A stretch of 64,000 nt of DNA from Paenibacillus sp. FSL H8-0048 (GTDB lineage: Bacteria; Bacillota; Bacilli; Paenibacillales; Paenibacillaceae), in assembly GCF_038002825.1 (NCBI RefSeq), contig NZ_JBBODF010000001.1, forward strand, positions 1,240,001 to 1,304,000, read 5' to 3'. The notes under the pieces were generated by a model, which saw only the letters and a list, made by a program, of their open reading frames with translations, was not told the origin of the DNA and made no database searches. A program made the position numbers and the translations under genes. Below, piece by piece: positions 44,492 through 54,100 of this stretch (the first letter of the stretch is position 1; each line of letters begins with the position of its first letter).

Positions 44492-45591
44492 TCGTTCATC
44501 TCCTTGCAGGCCTGATAGAGTCCGCGCCAGTCCGCTCCTTTTTTCTTCATTACATTATCCAGATATTCCTTCCATACTAGCTTATCCTTGTCGTCATCCT
44601 TGACGATCGCACCCTGGAGTCCCGCTGCAAGATCCTCGTCAGTCAGTTCTCCGCTCCCAAAGCTTGCCGCCAGTGCCATGCTGTTCGTCAGCAGCGAGAT
44701 AGCTTCTGCCGTGGAGATTACACCGGCTGGAGTCTTCACCTTCTCCTTCTTGTCGAGAGTCATGCCGCTGCGCAGCTCGCGGAAAATGGTAACCACCTTC
44801 AGCAGCGCTTCATTTGCCGGAACAGCAGCCTGCAGCTCATAGGAGGAGGCGATTTCACCAACACGCTTCTTCACAATGGACAGCTCCGTCTCCAGGTCCG
44901 ACGGCGCAGGCAGCACGATGATATTGAAGCGCCGCTTCAGGGCAGCGGACATTTCATTGACTCCGCGGTCCCGCGTATTAGCGGTGGCAATAATCGAGAA
45001 GCCCTTGCGGGCACTGGTCTCCTTACCCAGCTCCGGCACCGAGATCGTCTTCTCCGACAGAATGGAGATCAATGCATCCTGCACCTCGGAGGCACAGCGG
45101 GAGATTTCTTCAAACCGCGCAATACCTCCGTCCTCCATAGCCCGCATAATCGGGCTCTTGACCAGCGCCTCCGGCGTCGGACCGTTCGCCAGGAGCATGG
45201 CGTAGTTCCAGGAATAGCGCACATGCTCTTCGCTTGTTCCCGCTGTCCCCTGCACTACCATGCCTGAGTTGCCGTAGATCGCCGCTGCCAGATTCTCGGA
45301 CAGCCAGGATTTCGCGGTGCCCGGCTCCCCGATCAGAAGCAGTGCCCGGTCAGTAACCAGTGTGGCAACGGCCATCTCAATCAGCCGGGTGTTCCCGATA
45401 TATTTCGGGGTAATTACGGTATTGCCCGCCTTGCCGCCAGTAATGAAGGTGAGCACTGAACGCGGAGACATCTGCCAGCCGGCCGGAATACGTCCGGTGT
45501 CCTCCTTGCGCAGAGCCTCCAGCTCCTCACGGTACAGGATTTCAGCCGGCAGACGCATATAATCCTGAAGCTGACCTTGTTCTGTTGACAT
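44488..45591 (-). CDS. MoxR-type AAA+ ATPase, YehL-like
   Basis: A 367-residue AAA+ ATPase. Walker A is GEPGTAKS (88-95), sensor 1 is in ATANTRDRG (Asn206) and the arginine-finger region ALKRRFNI follows. The Walker B position reads IARFEEIS (Glu161-Glu162) instead of the usual Asp-Glu, a conservative but unusual change. The start at 45591 has GGAGAGGTGTAC. It probably remodels a target together with the VWA protein. It overlaps the DUF5682 gene by four bases. Confidence 0.9.
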   Translation of the reverse strand: MSTEQGQLQDYMRLPAEILYREELEALRKEDTGRIPAGWQMSPRSVLTFITGGKAGNTVITPKYIGNTRLIEMAVATLVTDRALLLIGEPGTAKSWLSENLAAAIYGNSGMVVQGTAGTSEEHVRYSWNYAMLLANGPTPEALVKSPIMRAMEDGGIARFEEISRCASEVQDALISILSEKTISVPELGKETSARKGFSIIATANTRDRGVNEMSAALKRRFNIIVLPAPSDLETELSIVKKRVGEIASSYELQAAVPANEALLKVVTIFRELRSGMTLDKKEKVKTPAGVISTAEAISLLTNSMALAASFGSGELTDEDLAAGLQGAIVKDDDKDKLVWKEYLDNVMKKKGADWRGLYQACKEMNE

Positions 45592-45666
45592 GTACACCTC
45601 TCCTTTATATATCCCGTCCATCCGGGACAATCTCTTGTGCCGATGACACTAAGTATATTGCAGACT

Positions 45667-47502
45667 TTACTGCTTACTTACTAGCTGGTCCAGTATATAT
45701 TCCAGCTGGCGCTTGGATTCATATTTGAACCGGGGGGCGATCTCCTTCACCCGGTCCACATAGCTGGCAGGGAAGCGCTCCATCATCTCGAACAAGTAGT
45801 GGTCAAAGGTATACAAATTGCGGACGTTGTTCTCTTCCAGCGCAGAGATCAGCAGCTCCAGCCGTTCCGCTTCAGGCAGTTCTGCCCTTTCCAGTCCTTT
45901 GAAAATATTAGTGAGACGTTCATACGTGTACCGCTTGAGCGTCCCTTCCAGCTTGCCCCGCAGGTATTCCTGCACTCCCCGATGTCCAGGCCGGGCGAAG
46001 ACACAGGCCAGATTCATGGCATCCTGCTTGATGGACCATTCCAGCCAGCGCGGGTCCCATTCCGCAGCAACCTCCTCAGCCGACAGGATGCGCTTATTAT
46101 ACTGCCTGACGCCTGAAGCATCCCAACGTACCTCATAGTCCCAGTACAGGTCCACTACCTGCTCCTCGATCGTATGGATCAGCAATTGTGCGCGCTGAGC
46201 CGCCTGCTTGGCCGCCTGCCCGATCAGCTTGGTCTCCGTGAGGGTTCCAGCGAACCGGTCAAACATCTCCTGCGGGCTGACTCTTCCCTTGGCCGCATGG
46301 AAATAATTCGGCAGATACCGCACACTGCGCTGCGCCAGCTCTGCGAGCTCTTCCAGTGCAGCGTTATCCGCTGATTCCTGCTTGTATCGGGCCGCATGGT
46401 CGATCAGGTGTATCCAGCCGAGGGAAGTATAACGGTTATACTCCTTAAGAACATAGCTATAAATGGCATCCAGTTCCGCACTCTTTGCCTGGCGGAGGGC
46501 AGCCATGAAGGGAGCCAGCTCATCCCAGGCCTTCTCAGTGATTTTCTTATCGGCATTCGTCTCCGGTGCGGCCGTAAGCTCATCCATGAATAATGCCGTA
46601 AGCCTCGCATACACCGCTGCAGGAGCCCCATACGCCAGCACTGCGGCTAACATCTCACGGTCCTTCTTCTGGAGGAACACCTCAATAAGCCTCTCCGCTC
46701 CCTGTGCCGATCCACCCGCTGCCAGCGCTGTGTAGGCAGCTTCACGGATGATTTTCTTCTTGTCGGCAGACCACTCCAGCAGCAGTCCTGTATATTCCTC
46801 ATACTCTCCCAGACACTTGATGGCCGCTGCCCGGATCTCATCGCTGCCGTTCTCGGCTGCTTGAACAATAACATCGAGGTGACTGGAAGCGCCTGCTTGG
46901 GCAATGACCTCCAGCTTGCGGACCTCGCTCCGCCCCCCGGCCGGGTTGAAGCTCTCCAGCAGGTATCCGGCGATCTCCGGCCCATAAGAAGGGAGAATAT
47001 GGTTCTTCGCATATTCCGCCAGCTCCGAATACGGGTCGTTCAGCGCTGAGACCGCCAGCGGCAGCAGACGCAGATCCTGAAAGACTCCTTCCTTGTAGGC
47101 ATCCAGCACTATCTCATATCTGCCGCTACCAGTAGTGGTGAGCGCTTCAATTACAGGTGCAAGCTTCCGGTAAGTCTGATTCGTCTGAAGAGTGAACTTA
47201 CGGACCGGCAGGGGTCCGGGAGTTCCCTCTACGCTTGTCGTCCCCTGAGTGTACAGCACGGACTCCAGCAACAGGGTATTCTCCTGCAATTGAATACCCG
47301 GCGCAAGACTGTCCGGGCTACCCGCTTCAATCAGTGCAGTGATTCCCTCGCCTAGCTTCTTGAAAACTGGTGACCGCTCGCCTAGCTGCTGAAATTGCGG
47401 AAGCAGCCGCTTCAGGCGGAAATCTCCGGCCGCCAGCTCACTTCCGGCAATATACAGTCTTCTGTATTCCTGATGCAGCTCCTGCAATAACGCTGTGCTC
47501 AT
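45667..47502 (-). CDS. HEAT-like repeat protein, tandem paralogue B (611 aa)
   Basis: A 611-residue helical protein. HEAT-like units are clear around 200-300 (GSDEIRAAAIKCLGEYEEYT, KKIIREAAYTALAAGGS). It is the same length as the preceding paralogue and about two-thirds identical by eye (shared YRRLYIAGS, ESVLYTQGTT, LLESFNPAGGRSE). The start overlaps the paralogue's stop by four bases. No catalytic motif seen; probably a scaffold or adaptor for the MoxR-VWA machine. A gap of 75 bases separates it from the MoxR gene. Confidence 0.85.
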   Translation of the reverse strand: MSTALLQELHQEYRRLYIAGSELAAGDFRLKRLLPQFQQLGERSPVFKKLGEGITALIEAGSPDSLAPGIQLQENTLLLESVLYTQGTTSVEGTPGPLPVRKFTLQTNQTYRKLAPVIEALTTTGSGRYEIVLDAYKEGVFQDLRLLPLAVSALNDPYSELAEYAKNHILPSYGPEIAGYLLESFNPAGGRSEVRKLEVIAQAGASSHLDVIVQAAENGSDEIRAAAIKCLGEYEEYTGLLLEWSADKKKIIREAAYTALAAGGSAQGAERLIEVFLQKKDREMLAAVLAYGAPAAVYARLTALFMDELTAAPETNADKKITEKAWDELAPFMAALRQAKSAELDAIYSYVLKEYNRYTSLGWIHLIDHAARYKQESADNAALEELAELAQRSVRYLPNYFHAAKGRVSPQEMFDRFAGTLTETKLIGQAAKQAAQRAQLLIHTIEEQVVDLYWDYEVRWDASGVRQYNKRILSAEEVAAEWDPRWLEWSIKQDAMNLACVFARPGHRGVQEYLRGKLEGTLKRYTYERLTNIFKGLERAELPEAERLELLISALEENNVRNLYTFDHYLFEMMERFPASYVDRVKEIAPRFKYESKRQLEYILDQLVSKQ

Positions 47503-49334
47503 GGATTATCCTCCCTAAGTGAAATTGATTCGTTCATGATGCTGATCAGGTGCTCCAGTTGCCGCTTGGCCACGAACGTGTACCTTGGCGCCGCAGCTTC
47601 CAGCCGGGAACGGTATACAGCCGGCAACCGCTCCAATAGGCGGGTCAGGGAATTGCTAAACTGTTTCGTCTGATCGAATCTGCCGCTCTCCAGAGCAGAC
47701 ATCAGCAGCTCCAGGCGTTCCGGCTCGGGAACTCCTGCACGTTCAAGTCCAATGAAGATGTTAGGAAGAACCTCGTTATCTCCGGGCTGCGGGGGGACCT
47801 TCAGCTTCTTCAGCAGATATTCCCGCACCCCCTTATGTCCCGGCCGGGCGAAAGTGCAGACCAGATTAAGTGCATCCCGCTGGATGAACCAGTCGAGCCA
47901 GCGCGGGTCCCAGGCGGCTTCAATCTCCTCAGCGCTCATTCGATCGAAGGTATCCTCAGCCTTGTAATAGTAAGGTGACTTCGGGTTAATAATCACCCGG
48001 TCCAGAATGTCAATTAGTGCCTGTTCCCGCTGTGCCGCATCCTTCTTCACGAAGGAGAGCAGCCTTTGCTTCAAGCCCCCGGCGAACTGGTTATACAGCT
48101 CCTGCGGAGTCATCATTTTCCGGGCCGCCCGGAAATAATACAGCAGATAGTTGTAGTCACGCTCCGCCAATTCCTGCAGCTCCCTGAGGCTGGAAGCTGT
48201 TACTGTCCACTCCTTGTACCGCACTGCCTGAATGATAAGATGCTTCCATCCCAGCGACTGGAAGCGGTCATATTCGCTGATTACATAACTGTAGATTTCA
48301 TCAAGCTTGCTGCTCCGCGCACTAAGCAGCGCCCTCATGAGCTGCTGGATCTCCGTCCAGGCAGCCTCCGTCTGCTGCGGGTCTCTGTTATCCTGCGGCG
48401 CCTGGCGGAGCTTCTCCATGAACAAGTCTGCCAGCTTCTCCGCGGCCAGGGCAGCGGGCCGGTTCGCAAGCACCCCGGTAACCATCTCACGGTCCTTCCC
48501 GTCACAGAAAGCTTCGTAGAGCCGCTCTGCTCCCTGTTCACTCTCGCCGGCCGCCAGCGCCGTGTACGCTGCCTCACGAATCGTCTTCTTCTTGTCAGCC
48601 GACCATTCCAGCAATGCGTCTGTATATTGCTCCTCCCCTGCCAGGCAATGGATAGCAGCAACTCTGACCTCATTGCTGCCGCTCTCTGCAGCCTGAAAGA
48701 CCGTATCCAGATGCTGGGCGGCACCTGCCTTGGCGATGACCGCAAGCTTACGGGCCTCGCTCCGCCCGCCTGCCGGGTTGAAGCTCTCCAGCAGGTAGCC
48801 GCTAATCTCCGGCCCGTAGGACGGGAGGATATGGTCCTTCACGTAATCCGCAAGCTCCGAGTAAGAGTCATTCAGCGCTGTGACCGCCAGCGGCAGCAGA
48901 CGCAGATCCCCGAAGACGCCTTCCTTGAAGGCATCGGCCACGATTTCATATCTGCCGCTGCCCGTCGTGCTGAGTGCTTCCAGCACAGGAGCTAGCTTCC
49001 GGTAAGGCTGAGCAGTCTGAAGAGTGAAGCTCCGCACAGGCAAAGGGCCTGGGGTTCCTTCTACAGCCGTTGTTCCTTGGGTGTACAGCACAGATTCCAG
49101 CAGCAGAGTCTGCTCCTGCAATAGAACGCCGGGGGCAGGACCGTCAGGACTGCCGGGTTCAAGCAGCGCTGTGATTCCTTCACCGAGTCTCTTGAAGACC
49201 GGTGACCGCCCGCCGAGCTGCTGAACCTGCGGAAGCAGCCGGTTCAGACGGAAATCTCCCGCTGCCAGCTTGCTTCCGGCAATGTACAATCTCCTATACT
49301 CCTGATGAAGCTCCAGTAGTAACGTTGTACTCAT
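47499..49334 (-). CDS. HEAT-like repeat protein, tandem paralogue A (611 aa)
   Basis: A 611-residue paralogue of the next gene, starting at ATG 49334 six bases after AGGAGG; the frame upstream of that overlaps the SWIM gene and is not used. Helical repeats run through the whole length (GSNEVRVAAIHCLAGEEQYT, KKTIREAAYTALAAGES). The tandem pair probably arose by gene duplication and may form a heterodimer. The sequence diverges most in the C-terminal ~250 residues, which suggests different partners. Confidence 0.85.
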   Translation of the reverse strand: MSTTLLLELHQEYRRLYIAGSKLAAGDFRLNRLLPQVQQLGGRSPVFKRLGEGITALLEPGSPDGPAPGVLLQEQTLLLESVLYTQGTTAVEGTPGPLPVRSFTLQTAQPYRKLAPVLEALSTTGSGRYEIVADAFKEGVFGDLRLLPLAVTALNDSYSELADYVKDHILPSYGPEISGYLLESFNPAGGRSEARKLAVIAKAGAAQHLDTVFQAAESGSNEVRVAAIHCLAGEEQYTDALLEWSADKKKTIREAAYTALAAGESEQGAERLYEAFCDGKDREMVTGVLANRPAALAAEKLADLFMEKLRQAPQDNRDPQQTEAAWTEIQQLMRALLSARSSKLDEIYSYVISEYDRFQSLGWKHLIIQAVRYKEWTVTASSLRELQELAERDYNYLLYYFRAARKMMTPQELYNQFAGGLKQRLLSFVKKDAAQREQALIDILDRVIINPKSPYYYKAEDTFDRMSAEEIEAAWDPRWLDWFIQRDALNLVCTFARPGHKGVREYLLKKLKVPPQPGDNEVLPNIFIGLERAGVPEPERLELLMSALESGRFDQTKQFSNSLTRLLERLPAVYRSRLEAAAPRYTFVAKRQLEHLISIMNESISLREDNP

Positions 49335-49347
49335 AGATGGCCTCCTG

Positions 49348-50793
49348 TCAGTACAGCAGACGAATGATCTCTTCGTCCTTAATGACACTTAGCGGCTGGG
49401 CGCGCAGACGTCCCTCATCCAGGTCATGCTCGAACATGACCAGAACCGTACAATCCTCGCGGGCGCCGGCCGGAAGGAACGGCAGCAGTCCCACCGTGCC
49501 CTGCGGCATCGACGGAAGATCCTCCAGCAGCAGCCTTGTTCCTTCCCCGTCAGTCATAACATACTGGCCGTTCTCTGTAATGCCCAGAGCTGCGGCATGG
49601 AGCAGCATGACCGGCTGCTTGTCGCTCAGCGGGTTCTTGATCTGGTTCTTCACCTTCTTGAAGGCTTCTGCATATGAACGGTGAGCCTTGGCGGCCGCCC
49701 GCTCAAGATCAGCACCCTGGACGGGTCTTGGAGACATGGACTCGTACCTGATCCGGGCATTCATGTCCCCGGGATAGGTGTACAGCTGAGGAACTACGGC
49801 AATGTCGAAGAAGCTGTCTTCCTCACGCATCAGCTTCGCCGCCTTGTATGGGCGGTAGTTAAAGGTCCGGCGGATCTCCCCGCCTTCCGCAGTGAGATCC
49901 AGCCAAAAACCAAGGTCTACGAACTCCTGGCGGGCCGCATCGTTGTAGCTGTAGAAGGATAACTGCAGCAGCTCTGCCCCCTCCTTCACCAGCCCGTATT
50001 CTTTCAGCTCGCTAAGCTGCCAGGCATGGCCCAGCCATTCATCAATAGCGGATTCGTGATCGAGAGCCAGCTCCGGGTCCTCGCTCCGGGCCTGGAGATA
50101 CGCCCGGCCCTTCTTGATAAATGCGTGTAGCCGTGTCAGCTGCTCCACTGCATATGTATAGTTCTGCTCCTGATCCTTGCCGCTGAATATCAGATTCGCG
50201 AAGCGGCGCAGCTCAATCTGGGCCCCGGACAGATAATAGTTCCCGAGCTGCTTCACATGCCCCTGAACCGTCTTAGCCGCAGACTTGTCAATCGTGGACA
50301 GGCCGCTGCGTACGAAGGAGAGCACCAGCTTCTCCAGCAGATCAAGCCCTTCGAGCTGTGCGTTGATTTTTTTCTTCAGGGCGGATTTGTTAACCTTCTT
50401 CGGCTTGGGATCTGTTCCTTCAGCCGCCTGCTTGGCCTTGTTCTCTTCCCGCTTCTCCGCCTTCTCGCGCTTCGATGCGATGTCCTCGGGAACCGGAGCA
50501 GGCGTGAACGTCTGGCCTTCGGTATACGCATAGAGCAGACCTAGTGCATGCTTACAGGGGAATTGACGGCTGGGGCAGCTGCAGCGGAAGACCGGGCTGT
50601 CTGCTGCGATGAAGTCCACTGAACACTCATAGGGCGTTTTGCCGCTTCCGGCACATTTTCCGAATAACAGCTCACCGTTCTCCGACTGATGGAGCTCCAC
50701 AAAGCTCTTCTTGCGGACCAGTCCCTGGCCGTTCTTGATCGCAGCAGCATTGGGTGCAAGTGAATCGACGTACGTGGATGTTAGCTCTGGCAA
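49348..50793 (-). CDS. SWIM zinc-finger protein, YehQ-like
   Basis: A 481-residue protein with a SWIM zinc finger CSCPSRQFPCKH (Cys71, Cys73, Cys80, His82) near the N-terminus, a Lys-rich segment at about 100-140 and a helical remainder. SWIM fingers bind DNA or proteins. It starts at TTG behind GGAGGAATCTAAT, heads the operon and is separated from paralogue A by 13 bases. Similar SWIM proteins are part of yeh-type clusters. Confidence 0.88.
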   Translation of the reverse strand: MPELTSTYVDSLAPNAAAIKNGQGLVRKKSFVELHQSENGELLFGKCAGSGKTPYECSVDFIAADSPVFRCSCPSRQFPCKHALGLLYAYTEGQTFTPAPVPEDIASKREKAEKREENKAKQAAEGTDPKPKKVNKSALKKKINAQLEGLDLLEKLVLSFVRSGLSTIDKSAAKTVQGHVKQLGNYYLSGAQIELRRFANLIFSGKDQEQNYTYAVEQLTRLHAFIKKGRAYLQARSEDPELALDHESAIDEWLGHAWQLSELKEYGLVKEGAELLQLSFYSYNDAARQEFVDLGFWLDLTAEGGEIRRTFNYRPYKAAKLMREEDSFFDIAVVPQLYTYPGDMNARIRYESMSPRPVQGADLERAAAKAHRSYAEAFKKVKNQIKNPLSDKQPVMLLHAAALGITENGQYVMTDGEGTRLLLEDLPSMPQGTVGLLPFLPAGAREDCTVLVMFEHDLDEGRLRAQPLSVIKDEEIIRLLY

Positions 50794-50915
50794 ATTAGAT
50801 TCCTCCCGGCTGAATTAGGATGTAAGCAGAATGAATAAACGTGCATACGGGGCACAAGTATTTATTACCCAACTTCACATAAAGCGACTACAAATAGGAT
50901 CATATGTTTGCATTT

Positions 50916-50944
50916 ATTTTAGCAAATCTTGGCGTCCGAGCCAA
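50916..50944 (-). promoter_or_regulatory. Promoter of the SWIM-HEAT-MoxR-DUF5682-VWA operon
   Basis: On the minus strand TTGGCT (50939-50944), 17 bases, TAAAAT (50916-50921). It gives a leader of about 115 bases. No other promoter-like site is evident in the packed operon. Confidence 0.55.
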
Positions 50945-50995
50945 TAGAGTAACCGCTTTCAGATGAAAAATGGGTGATTGGTCCTAGATTCAAAC

Positions 50996-51031
50996 AAAAA
51001 AACGGCCAGCCCTCTAAGGACAGCCGCCGTT
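50996..51031 (-). terminator. Intrinsic terminator of desR
   Basis: On the minus strand AACGGCGGCTGTCC pairs with GGGCTGGCCGTT, followed by TTTTTTG. Confidence 0.85.
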
Positions 51032-51053
51032 CCTGCTTCCCCGCAGGGATATT

Positions 51054-51656
51054 TTATTTAAACCAGCCTTTCTCCTTGAAGCGTGTAATCGCCTCGATCC
51101 GGTTACCTACATCCAGCTTGTCCAGAATGACCGAGATATAGTTGCGGACTGTTCCCGTCGTAATATAGAGCTGGCTGGCGATCTCCTTCGTATTCTTGCC
51201 GTCGGCAATCAGCCCCAGCACCTCCTTCTCCCGCTCGGTCAGCGGATTCGCTTCCTTACTGTAGGCCTCATCCATCAGCTCCGGCGCATACATGCGCTTG
51301 CCATCCATGACACTGCGGATCGACAGCGCGAGCTCCTCGCTCGGACTGTCCTTAAGCAGATAGGCGTCCACTCCCGCCTTGACCGCACGCTCGAAATAAC
51401 CTGCCCGGGCAAAGGTGGTCAGAATCATGATTTTGCAGCCTTCCCCCTTCAGCGCTTCTGCCGCCTCCAGGCCGGTCATGGCCGGCATTTCAATATCCAT
51501 AATACAGATATCCGGCCGCAGCTGCTTCACCAGCTTAACCGCTTCTTCCCCGTTGCCCGCCTTACCGACTACCTGCATGTCTTCCTCCAGATCCAGAAGA
51601 GCCGATAACGCTCCCAGCAGCATCCGCTGGTCTTCGGCTATTACGATTGATATCAT
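51054..51656 (-). CDS. desR: Response regulator DesR
   Basis: A 200-residue NarL/LuxR-type response regulator. The phosphorylated Asp54 is in CIMDIEMP, and the C-terminal helix-turn-helix spans about 135-195 (LTEREKEVLGLIADGKNTKEI, TVRNYISVILDKL). Position and sequence match Bacillus DesR, which activates the desaturase gene when membranes become rigid. It overlaps desK by four bases. Confidence 0.93.
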   Translation of the reverse strand: MISIVIAEDQRMLLGALSALLDLEEDMQVVGKAGNGEEAVKLVKQLRPDICIMDIEMPAMTGLEAAEALKGEGCKIMILTTFARAGYFERAVKAGVDAYLLKDSPSEELALSIRSVMDGKRMYAPELMDEAYSKEANPLTEREKEVLGLIADGKNTKEIASQLYITTGTVRNYISVILDKLDVGNRIEAITRFKEKGWFK

Positions 51657-52792
51657 TGCGCATTCACCTCCATATCCGGCTGCGGAGCCGCATTCGGCAC
51701 CTTAATCACCAGCGTTGTTCCTTCATCCTGGATCACTTCCATCGAGCCGTTGACGAACTCCAGCCGCTCCCTCATTCCCTGCAGGCCATGTCCCTTATGA
51801 TATATTCTGGTCCCGTCAATCCCGCTGCCGTTATCCTTCACCCGGATGATCAGATCCGTCCGCGAGGATTCGATCTGAATCCGGCAGAGCGTGGCGCCAC
51901 TGTGCTTGACCACATTGGTTACCGCCTCCTTCATACACATGCTCAGTACATTCTCGGTAATCAGCGAGGTCTGGGAAAGATCGGAATTGCCTTCCAGCTC
52001 ATATTCAATCTCTGCGGCCTGAAGCAGCTGCCGGATACGCACCAGCTCGTCTTCCACCCGGATGCCCCGCATCTGCGTAATCATCTCCCGGACTTCCTTC
52101 AGCGCACTGCGGGCCGTCATGCGGACATCGTTAATCTCGATAATCGCCTGCGCCGGATTCTTCGTGACCAGCTTCCCCGCCAGGTCGCTCTTCAGTCCGA
52201 TCAGTGACAGGCGCTGCCCCAGCGTATCATGCAGATCACGGGAGATCCGCTGGCGCTCTTCCATAATTACCAGCTCGGAGATCCGTTTGTTGGCGTCCTC
52301 CAGCTGCCCCTGCAGCTTATCCTGCCTGTTGCGGTTATACGTTGTAACCGGGAGCAGCACCACAGCAATGATACTGACCAGTACGAACGGCAGCTGCGAG
52401 AGGAAGACGGGATTCCGCATAATCAGCTCATAGTTAATCGCTACAATAGTCGTCAGCAGATGAATCGGATAGAGAGTGAAGAAGGCTGCTCTTTTCTGAA
52501 TATTCCCGATAAAAAAAGCCAGGAACAGCGCAAAGTACATATATCCGAACAACAGTGTCATCGTAACAGAAACTATCATCTGCACACTGGTCCAGAAATA
52601 GACCACCCAGCCCCTTGACTTAAACGACAGCACGTAGCAGGCGAAGAAGACCATAATCATCAGGATGCCATATACCCAGCGGTCCGCCGAGGAGGAGCGG
52701 AAGATGAAATAGAACGGAAGAATGTAAAAAATAACCCATACATAAGGGCTGAGTCCCGTGCTTTTATGAAAAATATGATGCCACTTCTGCAT
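51653..52792 (-). CDS. desK: Membrane thermosensor histidine kinase DesK
   Basis: A 379-residue sensor kinase with four or five membrane helices in the first ~150 residues, then the HisKA_3 block RDLHDTLGQRLSLIGLKSD and an HATPase domain (NVVKHSGATLCRI, GHGLQGMRERLEFVNGS). With the start at 52792 the phosphorylated His is residue 188, the same number as in B. subtilis DesK, and AAGG lies nine bases upstream; longer starts (52801, 52816) are less good. It senses membrane thickness/fluidity. Confidence 0.93.
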   Translation of the reverse strand: MQKWHHIFHKSTGLSPYVWVIFYILPFYFIFRSSSADRWVYGILMIMVFFACYVLSFKSRGWVVYFWTSVQMIVSVTMTLLFGYMYFALFLAFFIGNIQKRAAFFTLYPIHLLTTIVAINYELIMRNPVFLSQLPFVLVSIIAVVLLPVTTYNRNRQDKLQGQLEDANKRISELVIMEERQRISRDLHDTLGQRLSLIGLKSDLAGKLVTKNPAQAIIEINDVRMTARSALKEVREMITQMRGIRVEDELVRIRQLLQAAEIEYELEGNSDLSQTSLITENVLSMCMKEAVTNVVKHSGATLCRIQIESSRTDLIIRVKDNGSGIDGTRIYHKGHGLQGMRERLEFVNGSMEVIQDEGTTLVIKVPNAAPQPDMEVNAQ

Positions 52793-52886
52793 GTTAGCCA
52801 TCCTTTTTGCCAGCAAGTTTATACCCCCATTTTAACATAAAGCAGCATCCGACCGGCAACTTCCTTCGAAACAACCTGTGTATTCT

Positions 52887-52934
52887 AAAAAGAAAGACCA
52901 GACCCGGCATCCTGCTCCCCGGATCTGTCTTTCT
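52887..52934 (-). terminator. Intrinsic terminator between des and desK
   Basis: On the minus strand AGAAAGACAGATCCGG pairs with CCGGGTCTGGTCTTTCT, followed by TTTT. It partly separates des from the desKR pair. Confidence 0.85.
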
Positions 52935-52949
52935 GGCATGTTAACGCTT

Positions 52950-54017
52950 CTATTCGCTCTGGAACCCCGGTTTGATTACCTTCAGCCCCTCTTTCACGGC
53001 AGGCTCACTCTTCCGCAGCCGCTGCTTCAATTGCTTGAAGCTGACGAAGACCTTATGCTCTTCATCCCACAGACGGTATTTCAGCGCTTCGAGACTGGTG
53101 CTGAGTGTAATGGTGGTTGCTTTTTGCAAGGGCGGGCTGGCATTGTGGGCCAATTCCAGATTATAATTCGGCACCTTTGGACTGAGGTGATGCACATGAT
53201 GGAACCCGATATTACCCGTAATCCATTGTAGTACCTTCGGCAGCTTATAGTAAGAGCTTCCTTCTACAGCAGCGTTCACGTAGCTCCACTCTTCATCATG
53301 CTCAAAGTAAGTATGTTCGAACTGGTGCTGCACATAGAACAGCCAAATGCCGAGGAACCCGGACACAAACACGATTGGAAGCTGTACCAGCAGGAACGCC
53401 TGCCAGCCAATGAGCAGAATAATTCCGGTATATAGTGCCACAATGGATACATTAGTCAGGTACGTATTCATGCGCTCCTTGCGTCTTGCTCCTTTGGCAT
53501 TGAACCGGTACTGGATGAGGAATACGGCAATCGGTCCGATGACGAACATAACCAGCGGGTTGCGGTAGATCCGGTAAAAGAGCCGCTGAAGCGGCTTGGC
53601 AGCCACATATTCTTCCACCGTCATGATCCAGATATCCCCGATGCCTCTTTTGTCGAGATTGCTGCTTCCGGCGTGATGAATCGAATGACTGTGCTTCCAC
53701 TGGCGGTAAGGAACCAGGGTAAGCACGCCGGTGATGGTGCCGACAATATCATTGGCCTTGCGGTTCTTGAAGAACGACCCATGACAGCAGTCATGAAAAA
53801 TAATAAAGGTACGGATGACAAAGCCGGCAGCCGGAATAGCGAACAGCAGCGTCAGCCAGTAGGACACGGATAAGCTTAAGTAAGCGGCGGTCCATAATAG
53901 CACCAAGGGCCCAAGCGTATTAATGAGCTGCTTTATGCTCGTATTGAGGTCTGTTTTCTCGTAAGGGGCTACGCTTTTCTTCAATGTAGAGAGCTGGGGT
54001 ATCTGGTTGTTGGTCAT
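52950..54017 (-). CDS. des: Fatty acid (phospholipid acyl) desaturase
   Basis: A 355-residue membrane desaturase. The three His boxes are HDCCH (75-79), HSIHH (111-115) and HHVHH (273-277), with hydrophobic pairs between. It inserts a double bond into existing phospholipid acyl chains on cooling, restoring fluidity. The start at 54017 has AGGAGG 11 bases upstream; the longer ATG at 54047 lacks a site. The order des-desK-desR is as in B. subtilis. Confidence 0.93.
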   Translation of the reverse strand: MTNNQIPQLSTLKKSVAPYEKTDLNTSIKQLINTLGPLVLLWTAAYLSLSVSYWLTLLFAIPAAGFVIRTFIIFHDCCHGSFFKNRKANDIVGTITGVLTLVPYRQWKHSHSIHHAGSSNLDKRGIGDIWIMTVEEYVAAKPLQRLFYRIYRNPLVMFVIGPIAVFLIQYRFNAKGARRKERMNTYLTNVSIVALYTGIILLIGWQAFLLVQLPIVFVSGFLGIWLFYVQHQFEHTYFEHDEEWSYVNAAVEGSSYYKLPKVLQWITGNIGFHHVHHLSPKVPNYNLELAHNASPPLQKATTITLSTSLEALKYRLWDEEHKVFVSFKQLKQRLRKSEPAVKEGLKVIKPGFQSE

Positions 54018-54100
54018 CGGGATCGCTTCCTCCTCGGATGCATCCATTCAAGGATACTTCTTATATTTCCAGTATAAAGAAGGAAGTGTCATCCCCGTAA

